Part shown: positions 1-8,737 of the stretch, piece by piece | How the letters are laid out: the number at the start of each line of letters is the position of its first letter | Position numbering within the stretch: the stretch's first letter is position 1 | NCBI RefSeq assembly: GCF_029369745.1 | Contig: NZ_CP120210.1 | Span: 806,001-870,000, forward strand | Direction of reading: 5' to 3' | DNA from: Amycolatopsis sp. QT-25 | Lineage (GTDB): Bacteria; Actinomycetota; Actinomycetes; Mycobacteriales; Pseudonocardiaceae | DNA: 64,000 bases | Translations under genes and position numbers: made by a program | Notes under the pieces: model-generated | The model's database searches: none | The model's input: the letters and a program-made list of their open reading frames with translations, nothing else | What the model was told of the DNA's origin: nothing

Positions 1-615
1 CATGGAACGGAGATCCACCCAGTTCGTGAGCAGGCGCCTCGGTACAGCGGTACCTCGAAGTGAGCCGTGATCAAGTTCGCGAAGCAAAGCCTTCGGATGG
101 CATCCGCCTTTCTGGATCGCTTCGATCAAGAGCGCCTCTACCCACTCGGCGTCCCCGAGCTGTCGCGCCGTGTCCGTCGTGGCCCGGACCAACGGCGCCA
201 AGGGAACTCCGTTTCGGAGGACCGGAGACGGCAAATGGATCGTCCGTTCCATCGTCACGAAGCCGGTGCTGCGGATCTTCCGATCATGCGGGATCAGCAG
301 ATGCAGACCCGTGTTCGGCGGCATCGTGGGTGTGCGCAGTCCGTGCCGCCGACAGGCTTCGAATCCGGTGAGAACCGCGTCCGCCCCGCCGTGCAGGAGC
401 CCCGCGGTCACGAGCTGCTCGCTCGTGGGTTCGTTGTTGTGCAACAGGATGATGCCCGGCAGCAAGCGTTGCCAGGGGCCGCCGGGAAGGCAGCGGGTGT
501 AGATCGTCCGGCTGCTCATCTCGAGGCTCTCCAGCTCGGATGCGCGGACGACGCCGTTGCGACTCCGTTCGTGCAGCAGTTCGGGATGCTGAGCCCATCT
601 CCCCCGTTTGGTCAT
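1..615 (-). CDS. AbiEi-like / DUF559-type protein, 3' end outside window
   Basis: Reads leftward from ATG 615 to the window edge with no stop, giving the first 205 residues. An in-frame stop lies 51 nt upstream of the ATG, so this start is well bounded. The N-terminal third resembles the winged-helix part of actinomycete AbiEi-like proteins, including PGGPWQRLLPGI at residues 44-55. A central part follows with GLRTPTMPPNTGLHLLIPHD at 92-111. The gene at 50607-51506 has a comparable layout and ends in a DUF559 nuclease-like domain; the matching end here is not visible. No convincing Shine-Dalgarno is seen. A pair of DnaA-box-like 9-mers lies 54 nt upstream. The role in the cell is unknown; an antitoxin- or nuclease-type role is inference from fold only. 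Confidence 0.7.
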   Translation of the reverse strand, partial: MTKRGRWAQHPELLHERSRNGVVRASELESLEMSSRTIYTRCLPGGPWQRLLPGIILLHNNEPTSEQLVTAGLLHGGADAVLTGFEACRRHGLRTPTMPPNTGLHLLIPHDRKIRSTGFVTMERTIHLPSPVLRNGVPLAPLVRATTDTARQLGDAEWVEALLIEAIQKGGCHPKALLRELDHGSLRGTAVPRRLLTNWVDLRSM

Positions 616-669
616 GTAGCTCAGCGTGAACCCGAAGCGACCTGTCCCGCTAGAGCCGATTTACCGACC

Positions 670-696
670 TGTGGATAACTGCCCCATTGTGGATAA
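670..696 (-). promoter_or_regulatory. Pair of DnaA-box-like 9-mers upstream of the left-edge gene
   Basis: On the minus strand TTATCCACA occurs twice, at 678-670 and 696-688, separated by 9 nt. Both copies match the consensus DnaA box exactly. The proximal copy ends 54 nt before the ATG at 615. A similar pair sits 52 nt before the related gene at 50607. A regulatory role is inferred from this repeated placement. Confidence 0.5.
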
Positions 697-705
697 CTCA
701 GCTCC

Positions 706-764
706 AAGTACATGAAGGCCCCCTTCCTTGCGCCTAGCGCAAGGAAGGGGGCCTTCATGTACTT
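706..764. repeat. Palindrome family 1, copy 1 (28-bp arms)
   Basis: The left arm 706-733 and right arm 737-764 are perfectly complementary, with a 3-nt centre. It lies 19 nt beyond the sdhB stop, at the 3' end of sdhCDAB and just upstream of the divergently placed left-edge gene. Copies at 11700-11762, 19437-19495 and 22453-22513 share the core but have different, still self-complementary ends. It could act as a terminator working in either direction, although no T-run follows. Confidence 0.85.
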
Positions 765-783
765 ACCGACCGAGTCAGAAGCG

Positions 784-1554
784 TCAGACGCGTTTGAAGA
801 GCAGAGCGCGCTTGACTTCCTGAATGGCTTTCGTCACCTGGATGCCGCGCGGGCACGCGTCGGTGCAGTTGAAGGTCGTCCGGCAGCGCCAGACACCTTC
901 GGAGTCGTTCAAGATGTCGAGCCGCTCTTCGGCGCCTTCGTCACGCGAGTCGAAGATGAACCGGTGCGCGTTGACGATCGCGGCCGGGCCGAAGTACGAG
1001 CCGTCGTTCCAGTACACCGGGCACGAGGACGTGCAGCAGGCGCACAGGATGCACTTGGTCGTGTCGTCGAACCGGTCGCGGTCGGCCTGCGACTGGATCC
1101 GCTCACGCGTCGGCTCGTTCCCGTAGGCGATCAGGTACGGCTTCACGGCCTTGTACGCCTCGAAGAACGGGTCCATGTCGACGTAAAGGTCCTTGAGCGT
1201 CGTCAGGCCCTTGATCGGCGCGATGGTGATCGTCGTCTTCTTGCCGCCGGTCTCCAGCAGGTCCTTCATCAGGACCTTGCACGCCAGCCGGTTGATGCCG
1301 TTGATCTGCATCGCGTCGGAACCGCAGACGCCGTGCGCGCACGAGCGCCGGAACGAGAACGTCCCGTCGATGTAGTCCTTCACGTAGAAGAGCAGGTTCA
1401 GCAGCCGGTCGGTGCGCTGCGCCGGGACGTCGTAGGACTCCCAGTGCGGCTCGGTGTCGACTTCGGGGTTGAACCGGAGGATCTTCAGCGTGACGGTGAT
1501 CGGCGTGTGGTCGGAGGACACGGCCTCCGACTTCTCGGGGGTTGCCGTGGTCAT
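784..1554 (-). CDS. sdhB: Succinate dehydrogenase iron-sulfur subunit SdhB
   Basis: This 256-residue subunit passes electrons from the flavin of SdhA to the membrane anchor in TCA-cycle complex II. The [2Fe-2S] site reads SCAHGVCGSDAM followed by RLAC further on; the third ligand is Asp instead of Cys, as in E. coli SdhB. The C-terminal half has the [4Fe-4S] motif CILCACCTSSCPVYW and the [3Fe-4S] motif CRTTFNCTDACPRG. The start overlaps the sdhA stop by one base, so the two are translationally coupled. It is the last gene of sdhCDAB and is followed by a large palindrome that could end the transcript. Confidence 0.97.
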   Translation of the reverse strand: MTTATPEKSEAVSSDHTPITVTLKILRFNPEVDTEPHWESYDVPAQRTDRLLNLLFYVKDYIDGTFSFRRSCAHGVCGSDAMQINGINRLACKVLMKDLLETGGKKTTITIAPIKGLTTLKDLYVDMDPFFEAYKAVKPYLIAYGNEPTRERIQSQADRDRFDDTTKCILCACCTSSCPVYWNDGSYFGPAAIVNAHRFIFDSRDEGAEERLDILNDSEGVWRCRTTFNCTDACPRGIQVTKAIQEVKRALLFKRV

Positions 1555-3308
1555 CAGTACTTCCGCTCCATCGGTTCGTAGCGGGTGAAGGTCACCGGCT
1601 TGTAGTCCAGTCGGATGTCGGCGGTCAGCTCGGAACCCTGCTTGTAGGCCATGGTGTGCCGCATGAAGTTCGTGTCGTCGCGGTTCGGGTAGTCCTCGCG
1701 CGCGTGGCCGCCGCGGGACTCCTTGCGCGCCAGGGCGCCGACGACCAGGACCTCGGCGAGTTCGAGCAGGAAGCCCAGCTCGACGGCCTCGAGGACGTCG
1801 GTGTTGTACCGCTTCCCCTTGTCCGACACGGTGATGCGGCTGTACCGCTCCTTCAGCGCCTGCACGTCGGTCAGCGCCTGCTTCAGCGTGTCTTCCGTGC
1901 GGTACACCGAGGCGTGCGAGTCCATCGTCCGCTGCAGTTCGGTGCGGATGTCGGCGACGCGTTCGTCACCGTGCTCCGAAAGCAGCAGGGCCAGCTGGTC
2001 CTCCACCACGCGGGTCGGGTTCTCCGGCAGCTCGATGTGCTCGTGCGCCAGCGCGTACTCGGCGGCGGCGATGCCGGCCCGGCGGCCGAACACGTTGATG
2101 TCCAGCAGCGAGTTGGTGCCGAGCCGGTTCGAGCCGTGCACGGAAACGCACGCCACCTCGCCTGCGGCGTACAGGCCGGGGATGACGTTCTCGTTGTCCC
2201 GCAACGCCTCGCCGTGGATGTTGGTCGGGATGCCGCCCATCACGTAGTGGCAGGTCGGGAACACCGGCACCGGTTCGGTGACCGGGTCGACGCCCAGGTA
2301 CGTCCGCGAGAACTCCATGATGTCCGGGAGTTTCGCGTTCAGCGTCTCTTCCGGGATGTGCGTGACGTCGAGGACGACGTAGTCCTTGTTCGGCCCGCAG
2401 CCGCGGCCCTGCAGCACTTCCTGCACCATCGACCGGGCGACGATGTCACGCGGCGCGAGGTCCTTGATGGTGGGGGCGTAGCGCTCCATGAACCGCTCGC
2501 CGTCGGCGTTGCGGAGGATGCCGCCCTCACCGCGCACGGCTTCGGAAATGAGGATGCCGAGCCCGGCCAGACCTGTCGGGTGGAACTGGAAGAACTCCAT
2601 GTCCTCCAGCGGCAGGCCCTTGCGGAAGATGATGCCGAGGCCGTCACCGGTGAGGGTGTGCGCGTTCGACGTCGTCTTGAAGATCTTGCCCGCGCCGCCG
2701 GTGGCGAACACGATCGACTTCGCCTGGAAGACGTGCAGCTCGCCGGTCGCCAGCTCGTAGGCGACGACGCCGGAAGCGGCCGGGTTGCCGTCCTCGTCCG
2801 GGGTCAGCACCAGGTCGAGCACGTAGAACTCGTTGAAGAACTCCGTGCCGTGCTTGACGCAGTTCTGATACAGCGTCTGCAGGATCATGTGCCCGGTGCG
2901 GTCCGCGGCGTAGCAGGCGCGGCGTACCGCGGCCTTGCCGTGGTCACGGGTGTGCCCGCCGAAGCGGCGCTGGTCGATCTTGCCTTCGGGCGTCCGGTTG
3001 AACGGCAGGCCCATCTTCTCGAGGTCGAGGACCGCGTCGATGGCTTCCTTCGCCATGATCTCGGCGGCGTCCTGGTCGACCAGGTAGTCGCCACCCTTGA
3101 TCGTGTCGAAGGTGTGCCACTCCCAGTTGTCCTCTTCGACGTTCGCCAGCGCGGCGCACATACCGCCCTGGGCGGCACCGGTGTGCGAACGCGTCGGGTA
3201 GAGCTTGGTGAGGACCGCGGTGCGGGCACGCTGGCCGGACTCGATGGCCGCGCGCATGCCGGCGCCACCGGCGCCGACGATCACCACGTCGTACTTGTGG
3301 AACTGCAT
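1554..3308 (-). CDS. sdhA: Succinate dehydrogenase flavoprotein subunit SdhA
   Basis: The 584-residue catalytic subunit oxidises succinate to fumarate with covalently bound FAD. The N-terminus carries the dinucleotide-binding motif VVIVGAGGAGMRAA. The FAD-attachment region is RSHTGAAQGGMCAAL, and active-site segments include FGGHTRDHGK, FQFHPTG and the late HGSNRLGTNSLLD. Its length is normal for the family. It lies 45 nt after sdhD and overlaps the following sdhB by one base. Nothing in it suggests fumarate-reductase specialisation, and its anchor genes are adjacent. Confidence 0.97.
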   Translation of the reverse strand: MQFHKYDVVIVGAGGAGMRAAIESGQRARTAVLTKLYPTRSHTGAAQGGMCAALANVEEDNWEWHTFDTIKGGDYLVDQDAAEIMAKEAIDAVLDLEKMGLPFNRTPEGKIDQRRFGGHTRDHGKAAVRRACYAADRTGHMILQTLYQNCVKHGTEFFNEFYVLDLVLTPDEDGNPAASGVVAYELATGELHVFQAKSIVFATGGAGKIFKTTSNAHTLTGDGLGIIFRKGLPLEDMEFFQFHPTGLAGLGILISEAVRGEGGILRNADGERFMERYAPTIKDLAPRDIVARSMVQEVLQGRGCGPNKDYVVLDVTHIPEETLNAKLPDIMEFSRTYLGVDPVTEPVPVFPTCHYVMGGIPTNIHGEALRDNENVIPGLYAAGEVACVSVHGSNRLGTNSLLDINVFGRRAGIAAAEYALAHEHIELPENPTRVVEDQLALLLSEHGDERVADIRTELQRTMDSHASVYRTEDTLKQALTDVQALKERYSRITVSDKGKRYNTDVLEAVELGFLLELAEVLVVGALARKESRGGHAREDYPNRDDTNFMRHTMAYKQGSELTADIRLDYKPVTFTRYEPMERKY

Positions 3309-3353
3309 AGGGATGCTCCGCTTATCAGGAATCGAGCACTGTGTGGTGGGGCG

Positions 3354-3773
3354 TCAGTTGGCCGAGATGCCGGGATCGAAGGTGAAGATCACCATCGTGC
3401 CGACGGCGAGGATCAGCACCATCGAGACGTAGAGCACGATCTTCAGCCAGAACCGGGTGCTGTCCTTGCGGGCGTAGTCGTCGATGATGGTGCGCAGCCC
3501 GTTGCCGCCGTGGATCTCGGCGAGCCACAGCATCGACAGGTCCCAGAACTGCCAGAACGGCGAAGCCCAGCGACCGGCGACGAAGCCCCAGTTGATGCGG
3601 TGCACGCCGCCGTCGAGGATGTTCATGATGAACAGGTGGCCGAGCACCAGCACGATCAGGGCGAGGCCCGAGATGCGCATGAACAGCCAGCTGTAGAGCT
3701 CGAAGTTGCTGCGGCGGGCAGCGGGGCGCTTCGGCGAGCGCGGCTTGTCGAGTGCGAGAACTTCGGATGCCAT
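3354..3773 (-). CDS. sdhD: Succinate dehydrogenase hydrophobic membrane anchor SdhD
   Basis: A 139-residue protein with three hydrophobic helices. The first contains RISGLALIVLVLGHLFIMNI, with a His suited to heme b binding. ATG 3773 was chosen because it is only 2 nt after the sdhC stop and the reading frame upstream of it does not look like protein. Together with SdhC it anchors the SdhAB dimer and forms the quinone site. Position and topology identify it; the sequence itself is less conserved than SdhA or SdhB. Confidence 0.93.
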   Translation of the reverse strand: MASEVLALDKPRSPKRPAARRSNFELYSWLFMRISGLALIVLVLGHLFIMNILDGGVHRINWGFVAGRWASPFWQFWDLSMLWLAEIHGGNGLRTIIDDYARKDSTRFWLKIVLYVSMVLILAVGTMVIFTFDPGISAN

Positions 3774-3775
3774 GG

Positions 3776-4219
3776 TCAGTGCCCCCCGAACATAACTTCG
3801 ACGGTGCGCTTCATCATGAAGAAGGCACCGGGAATCATCACCACGACCCAGATGGCCAGGATGGTCCAGAGCATCGGCTTCTGGAACTTCGGTCCCTTTT
3901 CCCAGAAGTCGACCAGCATGACCCGGATGCCGTTGAGCGCGTGGAACAGCACCGCGCCGACGAGGCCGACCTCGAGCAGGTTGACCAGTGGGGTCTTGTA
4001 GGTCTCGATGACCTCGTTGTACGTGTCGGGTGACACGCGCACGAGCGCGGTGTCGAGCACGTGCACGAAGAGGAAGAAGAATGTCAGCACGCCGGTGATG
4101 CGGTGCAGCACCCAGGACCACATACCGGGGTCGCCCCGGTAGAAGGTCCCTTGCCGGCGTGAGGCACCCGCCCGATCGCTCGCGGCCGCCTCGGGGGCAG
4201 CGCTAGCCGTGGTGGACAT
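3776..4219 (-). CDS. sdhC: Succinate dehydrogenase cytochrome b556 subunit SdhC
   Basis: A 147-residue anchor subunit. After a hydrophilic N-terminus of about 40 residues, the motif WSWVLHRITGVLTFFFLFVH gives the first helix and a heme-ligand His, followed by two more helices. ATG 4219 is supported by GGAGG 10 nt upstream on the minus strand; an upstream in-frame ATG at 4333 lacks such support. It is the first gene of sdhCDAB, so the operon promoter should lie in the 535-bp divergent gap to the bmp gene. Confidence 0.92.
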   Translation of the reverse strand: MSTTASAAPEAAASDRAGASRRQGTFYRGDPGMWSWVLHRITGVLTFFFLFVHVLDTALVRVSPDTYNEVIETYKTPLVNLLEVGLVGAVLFHALNGIRVMLVDFWEKGPKFQKPMLWTILAIWVVVMIPGAFFMMKRTVEVMFGGH

Positions 4220-4754
4220 CGGTGAACGGCCTCCAACGTCATGGCTTGGGCCCGCTGACCGCTGGTTTCCGCGCCTGCCGCCGGGACGTCCACCTGGGGA
4301 CGGCTCCGGCGACGGTGCCGAGATCATGGTCATCGAGCGTGGATGAAAACGATGCTAGACCCGCACCTCACGGTGGGCTCACCTCCGGGTTCGTCTGTGT
4401 GATGGACCAGACATCGGGACCCTTCCACGATCGGGTGACGCGGGGCCGGTAACTCACCGGTTCGTCCACTGTGGACGGGACGGGGGAGGCGGGGATGTCC
4501 TGAACGGTGTGTGACGATCTTGGGTCCGTCCCGCGGCCAGGGGCCGGGTACGGCCTGCGTTTTACTCCGCCGCGATCACCGTGCGTACCGCGTTCGTCGC
4601 GCGTACGATTCATGAGTAAACGTTTGTGTTACGTAGCGTGCCTTTCCTATGGCGGCTAAGCGGCCGTTAGGTACCGTCTCTCGGTCGAACCCGGCACTGT
4701 CGCCGGGTCGTTTCTTCGGACCATCCGCTGGATCAGCGGGGAGGGAGACACACG
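4220..4754. other. Divergent intergenic region between sdhC and the bmp operon
   Basis: No open frame here looks like protein. The stretch must hold the promoters of sdhCDAB (leftward) and of the bmp operon (rightward), but no hexamer pair is convincing enough to name. A small hairpin, CCCGGC at 4690-4695 with GCCGGG at 4702-4707, followed by TCGTTTCTT, lies in the presumed bmp leader and could attenuate transcription. Confidence 0.4.
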
Positions 4755-5903
4755 TTGCGTCGCATGCGTGGAACCGCGCTGGCCGCCGCCGCCATGGCCG
4801 GTGCTCTGGTACTGGCCGGGTGCGCGAAGGATTCAGGTGCGGGGAACAACAACAACGCGAGCACCGGGGACCAGTCCGCCGGTTGCGTGACGGCGCCGAA
4901 GCCGCCCGCCGCGGCGGCCGCCTCGACCAGCACCAGCCAGGCCGGTGAGAAGGTCGACGGCAGCAAGCTCAAGGTCGCGCTGGCCTTCGACGTGGGCGGC
5001 CGTGGCGACGCGTCGTTCAACGACTCCGCCGCCGCCGGTACCGACAAGGCGAAGGCCGACCTCGGTGTCACGTCGGTCACCGAAAGCACCGCCGCCGCGA
5101 CCGAGGACGAGGCCGCGAAGTCGCAGCGTCTCGACCAGCTCGCCTCGCAGGGCTTCAGCCCGGTCATCGCGGTCGGCTTCGCCTACGCCAAGGCCGTCGG
5201 CGCCATCGCGCCGAAGTACCCGAACACCCAGTTCGCGATCGTCGACGACGACTCCGTCAAGGCGCCGAACGTCACCCCGCTGGTCTTCGCCGAGGAGCAG
5301 GGCTCGTTCCTGGCCGGTGTCGCCGCCGCCTACAAGTCGAAGAAGTGCCACGTCGGCTTCGTCGGTGGCGTGAACACGCCGCTGATCCAGAAGTTCGAGG
5401 CCGGCTTCCTCCAGGGCGTGAAGGCCGCTTCGAACAAGGCCAAGATCGAGGACGAATACCTCACCCCGGCCGGTGACTTCTCCGGGTTCCAGGACCCAGC
5501 GAAGGGCAACGTGAAGGCCGCCGCGCAGATCGCCAAGGGCGCGGACGTGATCTACCACGCCGCCGGCGCCTCCGGTAAGGGCGTTTTCGAGGCCGCGAAG
5601 TCCAACAACGCCATGGCCATCGGCGTCGACTCCGACCAGTACAACCAGAAGACGGTCGAGGCGTCGAAGGACGTCATCGTCACCTCGATGCTCAAGCGCG
5701 TCGACGTGGCGGTGTTCGACTACCTGCGCGCGCTGGCGAAGGGTGACCTGTCGTCGCTGCCGAAGCGGTTCGACCTCAAGGTCGACGGCATCGGCTACGC
5801 CACCTCCGGTGGCAAGGTCGACGACATCAAGGACGTCCTCGACGGCTACAAGGCGCAGATCGTCTCCGGGGCGATCACCGTCTCGGACAAGCCGCAGAAG
5901 TAA
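4755..5903 (+). CDS. BMP-family nucleoside-binding lipoprotein of an ABC importer
   Basis: This 382-residue substrate-binding protein has a signal peptide ending in the lipobox LAGC, so it should be anchored outside the membrane by a lipidated Cys. The mature part follows the BmpA/PnrA pattern, with LKVALAFDVGGRGDASFND near the start and a late IGVDSDQYNQ. TTG 4755 is preferred because GGGAGGGAG lies 7 nt upstream; the in-frame ATG at 4764 is too far from it. It heads the operon with the ATPase, two permeases, cdd and deoA, so the ligand is probably a nucleoside (context plus family knowledge). The low-complexity Ser/Ala/Thr stretch after the lipobox is a usual linker. Confidence 0.9.
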   Translation: MRRMRGTALAAAAMAGALVLAGCAKDSGAGNNNNASTGDQSAGCVTAPKPPAAAAASTSTSQAGEKVDGSKLKVALAFDVGGRGDASFNDSAAAGTDKAKADLGVTSVTESTAAATEDEAAKSQRLDQLASQGFSPVIAVGFAYAKAVGAIAPKYPNTQFAIVDDDSVKAPNVTPLVFAEEQGSFLAGVAAAYKSKKCHVGFVGGVNTPLIQKFEAGFLQGVKAASNKAKIEDEYLTPAGDFSGFQDPAKGNVKAAAQIAKGADVIYHAAGASGKGVFEAAKSNNAMAIGVDSDQYNQKTVEASKDVIVTSMLKRVDVAVFDYLRALAKGDLSSLPKRFDLKVDGIGYATSGGKVDDIKDVLDGYKAQIVSGAITVSDKPQK

Positions 5904-5958
5904 GCTTCACCAGGGGGCCCGAAGTATGTTTTCCCGCTGAGGGCCGATCGTGACCGTG

Positions 5959-5991
5959 GGGCTCGGGAGGGTTGACCACCCTTCCGAGCCC
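5959..5991 (+). terminator. Hairpin between binding-protein and ATPase genes
   Basis: GGGCTCGGGAGGGT pairs with ACCCTTCCGAGCCC (one G-U pair), giving a 14-bp stem with a 5-nt loop inside the operon. No T-run follows. Such hairpins after binding-protein genes commonly stabilise or partially terminate mRNA so that more binding protein than transporter is made; that role is inferred here. Confidence 0.55.
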
Positions 5992-6026
5992 TCACCTGTT
6001 TGACTCCCAGAACTGGATGGCTTTTC

Positions 6027-7568
6027 ATGAGCGCTTCCCAGCCGGCCGTGCAGCTGACCGGGATCACGAAGCGGTTCCCCGGTGTCGTCGCCAACTCCGA
6101 CGTCAACCTCACCGTCGCCAAGGGCGAGGTGCACGCTGTCTGCGGTGAGAACGGCGCGGGCAAATCGACCCTGATGAAGATCCTGTACGGCATGCAGCAG
6201 CCGGACGAGGGCGACATCGCGATCAACGGCGAACCGGTGAAACTGCGCAACCCGCAGGACGCCATCAAGGCCGGGATCGGGATGGTCCACCAGCACTTCA
6301 TGCTGGCCGACAACCTGACCGTGGGGGAGAACGTCTTCCTCGGCGCGGAGAAACTGCACGGCATCGGCCGCGCGGCCAGGGCGAAGCTGGCGGAGCTGGC
6401 CGGACGGGTCGGCCTGCGCGCCCGGCCGGACGCGCTGCTCGAAGAACTCGGCGTCGCCGACCGCCAGCGCGTGGAGATCGTGAAGGTGCTCTACCGCGGC
6501 GCTCGGATCATCATCCTCGACGAGCCCACCGCGGTGCTCGTGCCGCAGGAGGTCGAGGCGCTGTTCGAGACCGTCCGCGCGATGAAGAAGGACGGTTTCA
6601 CCTTCCTCTTCATCTCGCACAAGCTCGACGAGGTGCGCGCGATCGCCGACACGGTCACCGTGATCCGCCGCGGCACCACCGTCGGCACGGCCGATCCGAA
6701 GACGATCACCTCACGTGAGCTGGCCGAGATGATGGTCGGCTCGGAGTTGCCCAGCCCCGAGACCCGCGAGTCCACGGTGACCGATCGGCCCGTCCTCCGG
6801 CTGGACGACGTCTGCTTGCGCGTCGAGGGTTCCGAGCGCAACGTGCTCGACCACATCTCCTTCACCGTGCACGCGGGCGAGGTGCTCGGGATCGCCGGTG
6901 TCGAGGGCAACGGGCAGACCGAACTCGTCGAGACGATCATGGGCATGCGCAAGGGCGGCGGCCGGATCGAACTGACCGAGGCCGACGGCGAAGTCGTCGA
7001 GCTGTACAAGCTGGGGACGCTCGCCCGCCGCGAGGCCGGGATCGGCTACATCGCCGAAGACCGCACGCGGCACAGCCTCCTGCTCACGCAACCCTTGTGG
7101 CTCAACCGGATCCTCGGCTACCAGACCCGCGAACCGGTCGCGAAAGGACAGTTGCTCGACATCGTCGGCGCGCGTGAGGACACCCGCCGCATCGTCGCGC
7201 AGTACGACGTCCGCACGCCGGGCATCGACGTCGCGGCCGCCGCGCTTTCCGGTGGCAACCAGCAGAAGCTGATCGTCGGTCGCGAGCTTTCCGGCGACCC
7301 GGTGCTGCTCATCGCGTCGCATCCGACGCGGGGTGTCGACGTCGGCGCGCAGGCGCTGATCTGGGAGCAGATCCGCCGGGCCCGCGCGGCCGGGCTGGCC
7401 GTGCTGCTGGTCTCCGCCGACCTCGACGAGCTGATCGGGCTTTCCGACACCATTCAGGTCATGCTGCGCGGACGACTGGTCGGCGAGGCCGATCCCGCGA
7501 CCGTGACCCCGCAGGAACTGGGTTCCGCGATGACGGGTGCTTCCGACTTCGAAGAAGGTGTGGCGTGA
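6027..7568 (+). CDS. Nucleoside ABC transporter ATP-binding protein (two ABC domains)
   Basis: A 513-residue protein with two fused nucleotide-binding domains, as in sugar and nucleoside importers of the RbsA/NupO type. The first domain has Walker A GENGAGKST near residue 45 and Walker B IIILDEPTAVL. The second has a degenerate P-loop, GVEGNGQTE, and the signature LSGGNQQK; LIASHPTRGVD stands where the second Walker B is expected. The first domain reads GVADRQRVEI where a full signature would be expected, a common asymmetry in this family. ATG 6027 was chosen from the family N-terminus; its ribosome site is weak. It energises the two permeases that follow. Confidence 0.93.
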   Translation: MSASQPAVQLTGITKRFPGVVANSDVNLTVAKGEVHAVCGENGAGKSTLMKILYGMQQPDEGDIAINGEPVKLRNPQDAIKAGIGMVHQHFMLADNLTVGENVFLGAEKLHGIGRAARAKLAELAGRVGLRARPDALLEELGVADRQRVEIVKVLYRGARIIILDEPTAVLVPQEVEALFETVRAMKKDGFTFLFISHKLDEVRAIADTVTVIRRGTTVGTADPKTITSRELAEMMVGSELPSPETRESTVTDRPVLRLDDVCLRVEGSERNVLDHISFTVHAGEVLGIAGVEGNGQTELVETIMGMRKGGGRIELTEADGEVVELYKLGTLARREAGIGYIAEDRTRHSLLLTQPLWLNRILGYQTREPVAKGQLLDIVGAREDTRRIVAQYDVRTPGIDVAAAALSGGNQQKLIVGRELSGDPVLLIASHPTRGVDVGAQALIWEQIRRARAAGLAVLLVSADLDELIGLSDTIQVMLRGRLVGEADPATVTPQELGSAMTGASDFEEGVA

Positions 7569-7611
7569 AAAGGTTCGCGGTTTACGGCACTCAGGGCGTG
7601 GGAGGCACAGC

Positions 7612-8700
7612 GTGAGCAGCTGGCGTACGCGGCTGCTGCCGCCTCTGCTCGCGATCGTGTTCGCCGTCATCCTGACGGCCATCGCGCTGATCATTTCGGG
7701 CGCCGACCCGCTCCAGGCCTACGGCACGATGATCGGCCAGCTCTTCAAGGGCTCGACGGCCGTCGACACGGTGAACCTGGCGACGGTCTACTACCTGTCC
7801 GGGCTCGCGGTGGCCATCGGCTTCCAGATGAACCTCTTCAACATCGGTGTCGAGGGCCAGTACCGGTTCGCCGCCATCGTCACCGCGATCATCGGCGGGG
7901 CACTGCGGCTGCCGCCGGTGATCCACGTGCTGGCGATCCTGGTCGTCGCGGTGGCCAGCGGCATGCTGTACGCGGCCATCCCGGCCGTGCTGAAGGTGAC
8001 CCGTGGCGTTTCCGAGGTGATCTCGACGATCATGCTGAACGCGATCGTCGGCGGCATCGTGGCGTTCCTGGTGAACGCGGATCAGTTCGGCGTGCAGACC
8101 GGCAACAACATCGCCACCCGCGAGATCGCCGAGACCGGCCGGATCTCCGGCATCCCGATCGGGTCCGGTGAGCTGTTCGGTTTCGTGTTCATCGCGGCGC
8201 TGATCGGCGCGGCCTACTGGTTCATGCTCAACCGGACCCGGTTCGGGTTCGAGCTCAAGGCCTCCGGCGAATCGACGACGGCGGCGGCCGCCGGCGGCGT
8301 GAACGCCAAGAAGATGACGCTGATCGCGATGCTGCTTTCCGGTGGCGTCGCCGGCCTGGTCGCGATGCCGGAACTGCTCGGCCGCGACTTCAGCTACGGC
8401 ATCACCTCGACCCAGATGTACGGCTTCACCGGTATCGCGGTCGCCCTGCTCGGCCGCAACCACCCGGCGGGGATCGCGCTGGGCGCCCTGCTGTGGGCGT
8501 TCCTCGACCGGTCCGCGGTGTCGCTCGAGCAGATCAACGTGTCCAAGGAGATCGCCACCATCATGCAGGGCGTGATCGTGCTGTCGGTCGTCATCGCGTA
8601 CGAGATCGTGCGCCGCGCGGACCTGGCCGCCGAACAGCGTCGCGTCGGTCGCGCGCTGGCGGGCAAGGGTTCCAGCGTTTCCGAGGGAGGTGCGGTGTGA
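7612..8700 (+). CDS. Nucleoside ABC transporter permease, subunit 1
   Basis: A 362-residue integral membrane protein of the BPD_transp_2 (RbsC/NupP-like) family with about nine to ten hydrophobic segments. It contains the conserved block MNLFNIGVEGQYRFAAI and the later FKASGES-like segment FELKASGESTTAAAAGG that contacts the ATPase. GTG 7612 has GGGAGG about 6 nt upstream and removes a non-homologous N-terminal extension. It lies 43 nt after the ATPase gene. It pairs with the permease at 8738 to form the translocation pore. Confidence 0.9.
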   Translation: MSSWRTRLLPPLLAIVFAVILTAIALIISGADPLQAYGTMIGQLFKGSTAVDTVNLATVYYLSGLAVAIGFQMNLFNIGVEGQYRFAAIVTAIIGGALRLPPVIHVLAILVVAVASGMLYAAIPAVLKVTRGVSEVISTIMLNAIVGGIVAFLVNADQFGVQTGNNIATREIAETGRISGIPIGSGELFGFVFIAALIGAAYWFMLNRTRFGFELKASGESTTAAAAGGVNAKKMTLIAMLLSGGVAGLVAMPELLGRDFSYGITSTQMYGFTGIAVALLGRNHPAGIALGALLWAFLDRSAVSLEQINVSKEIATIMQGVIVLSVVIAYEIVRRADLAAEQRRVGRALAGKGSSVSEGGAV

Positions 8701-8737
8701 CCACCACCGCCGACGTACTTTTCACCGCGGAGGCGGC

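Noticed and set aside
67-678. A plus-strand gene in the first 700 bases
   Set aside because: It is opposite to the minus-strand AbiEi-like frame, which has sensible protein character and is open to the window edge.
706-764. Apparent gene starts encoding MKAPFLA-like peptides within the family 1 palindromes
   Set aside because: Both strands of every copy produce the same peptide because the repeat contains ATGAAGGCCCCC in both arms. No ribosome site and no conserved downstream protein support translation.
1542-4001. An 819-codon plus-strand frame opposite sdhA and sdhD
   Set aside because: It is antisense to well-supported succinate dehydrogenase genes and has no recognisable domains.
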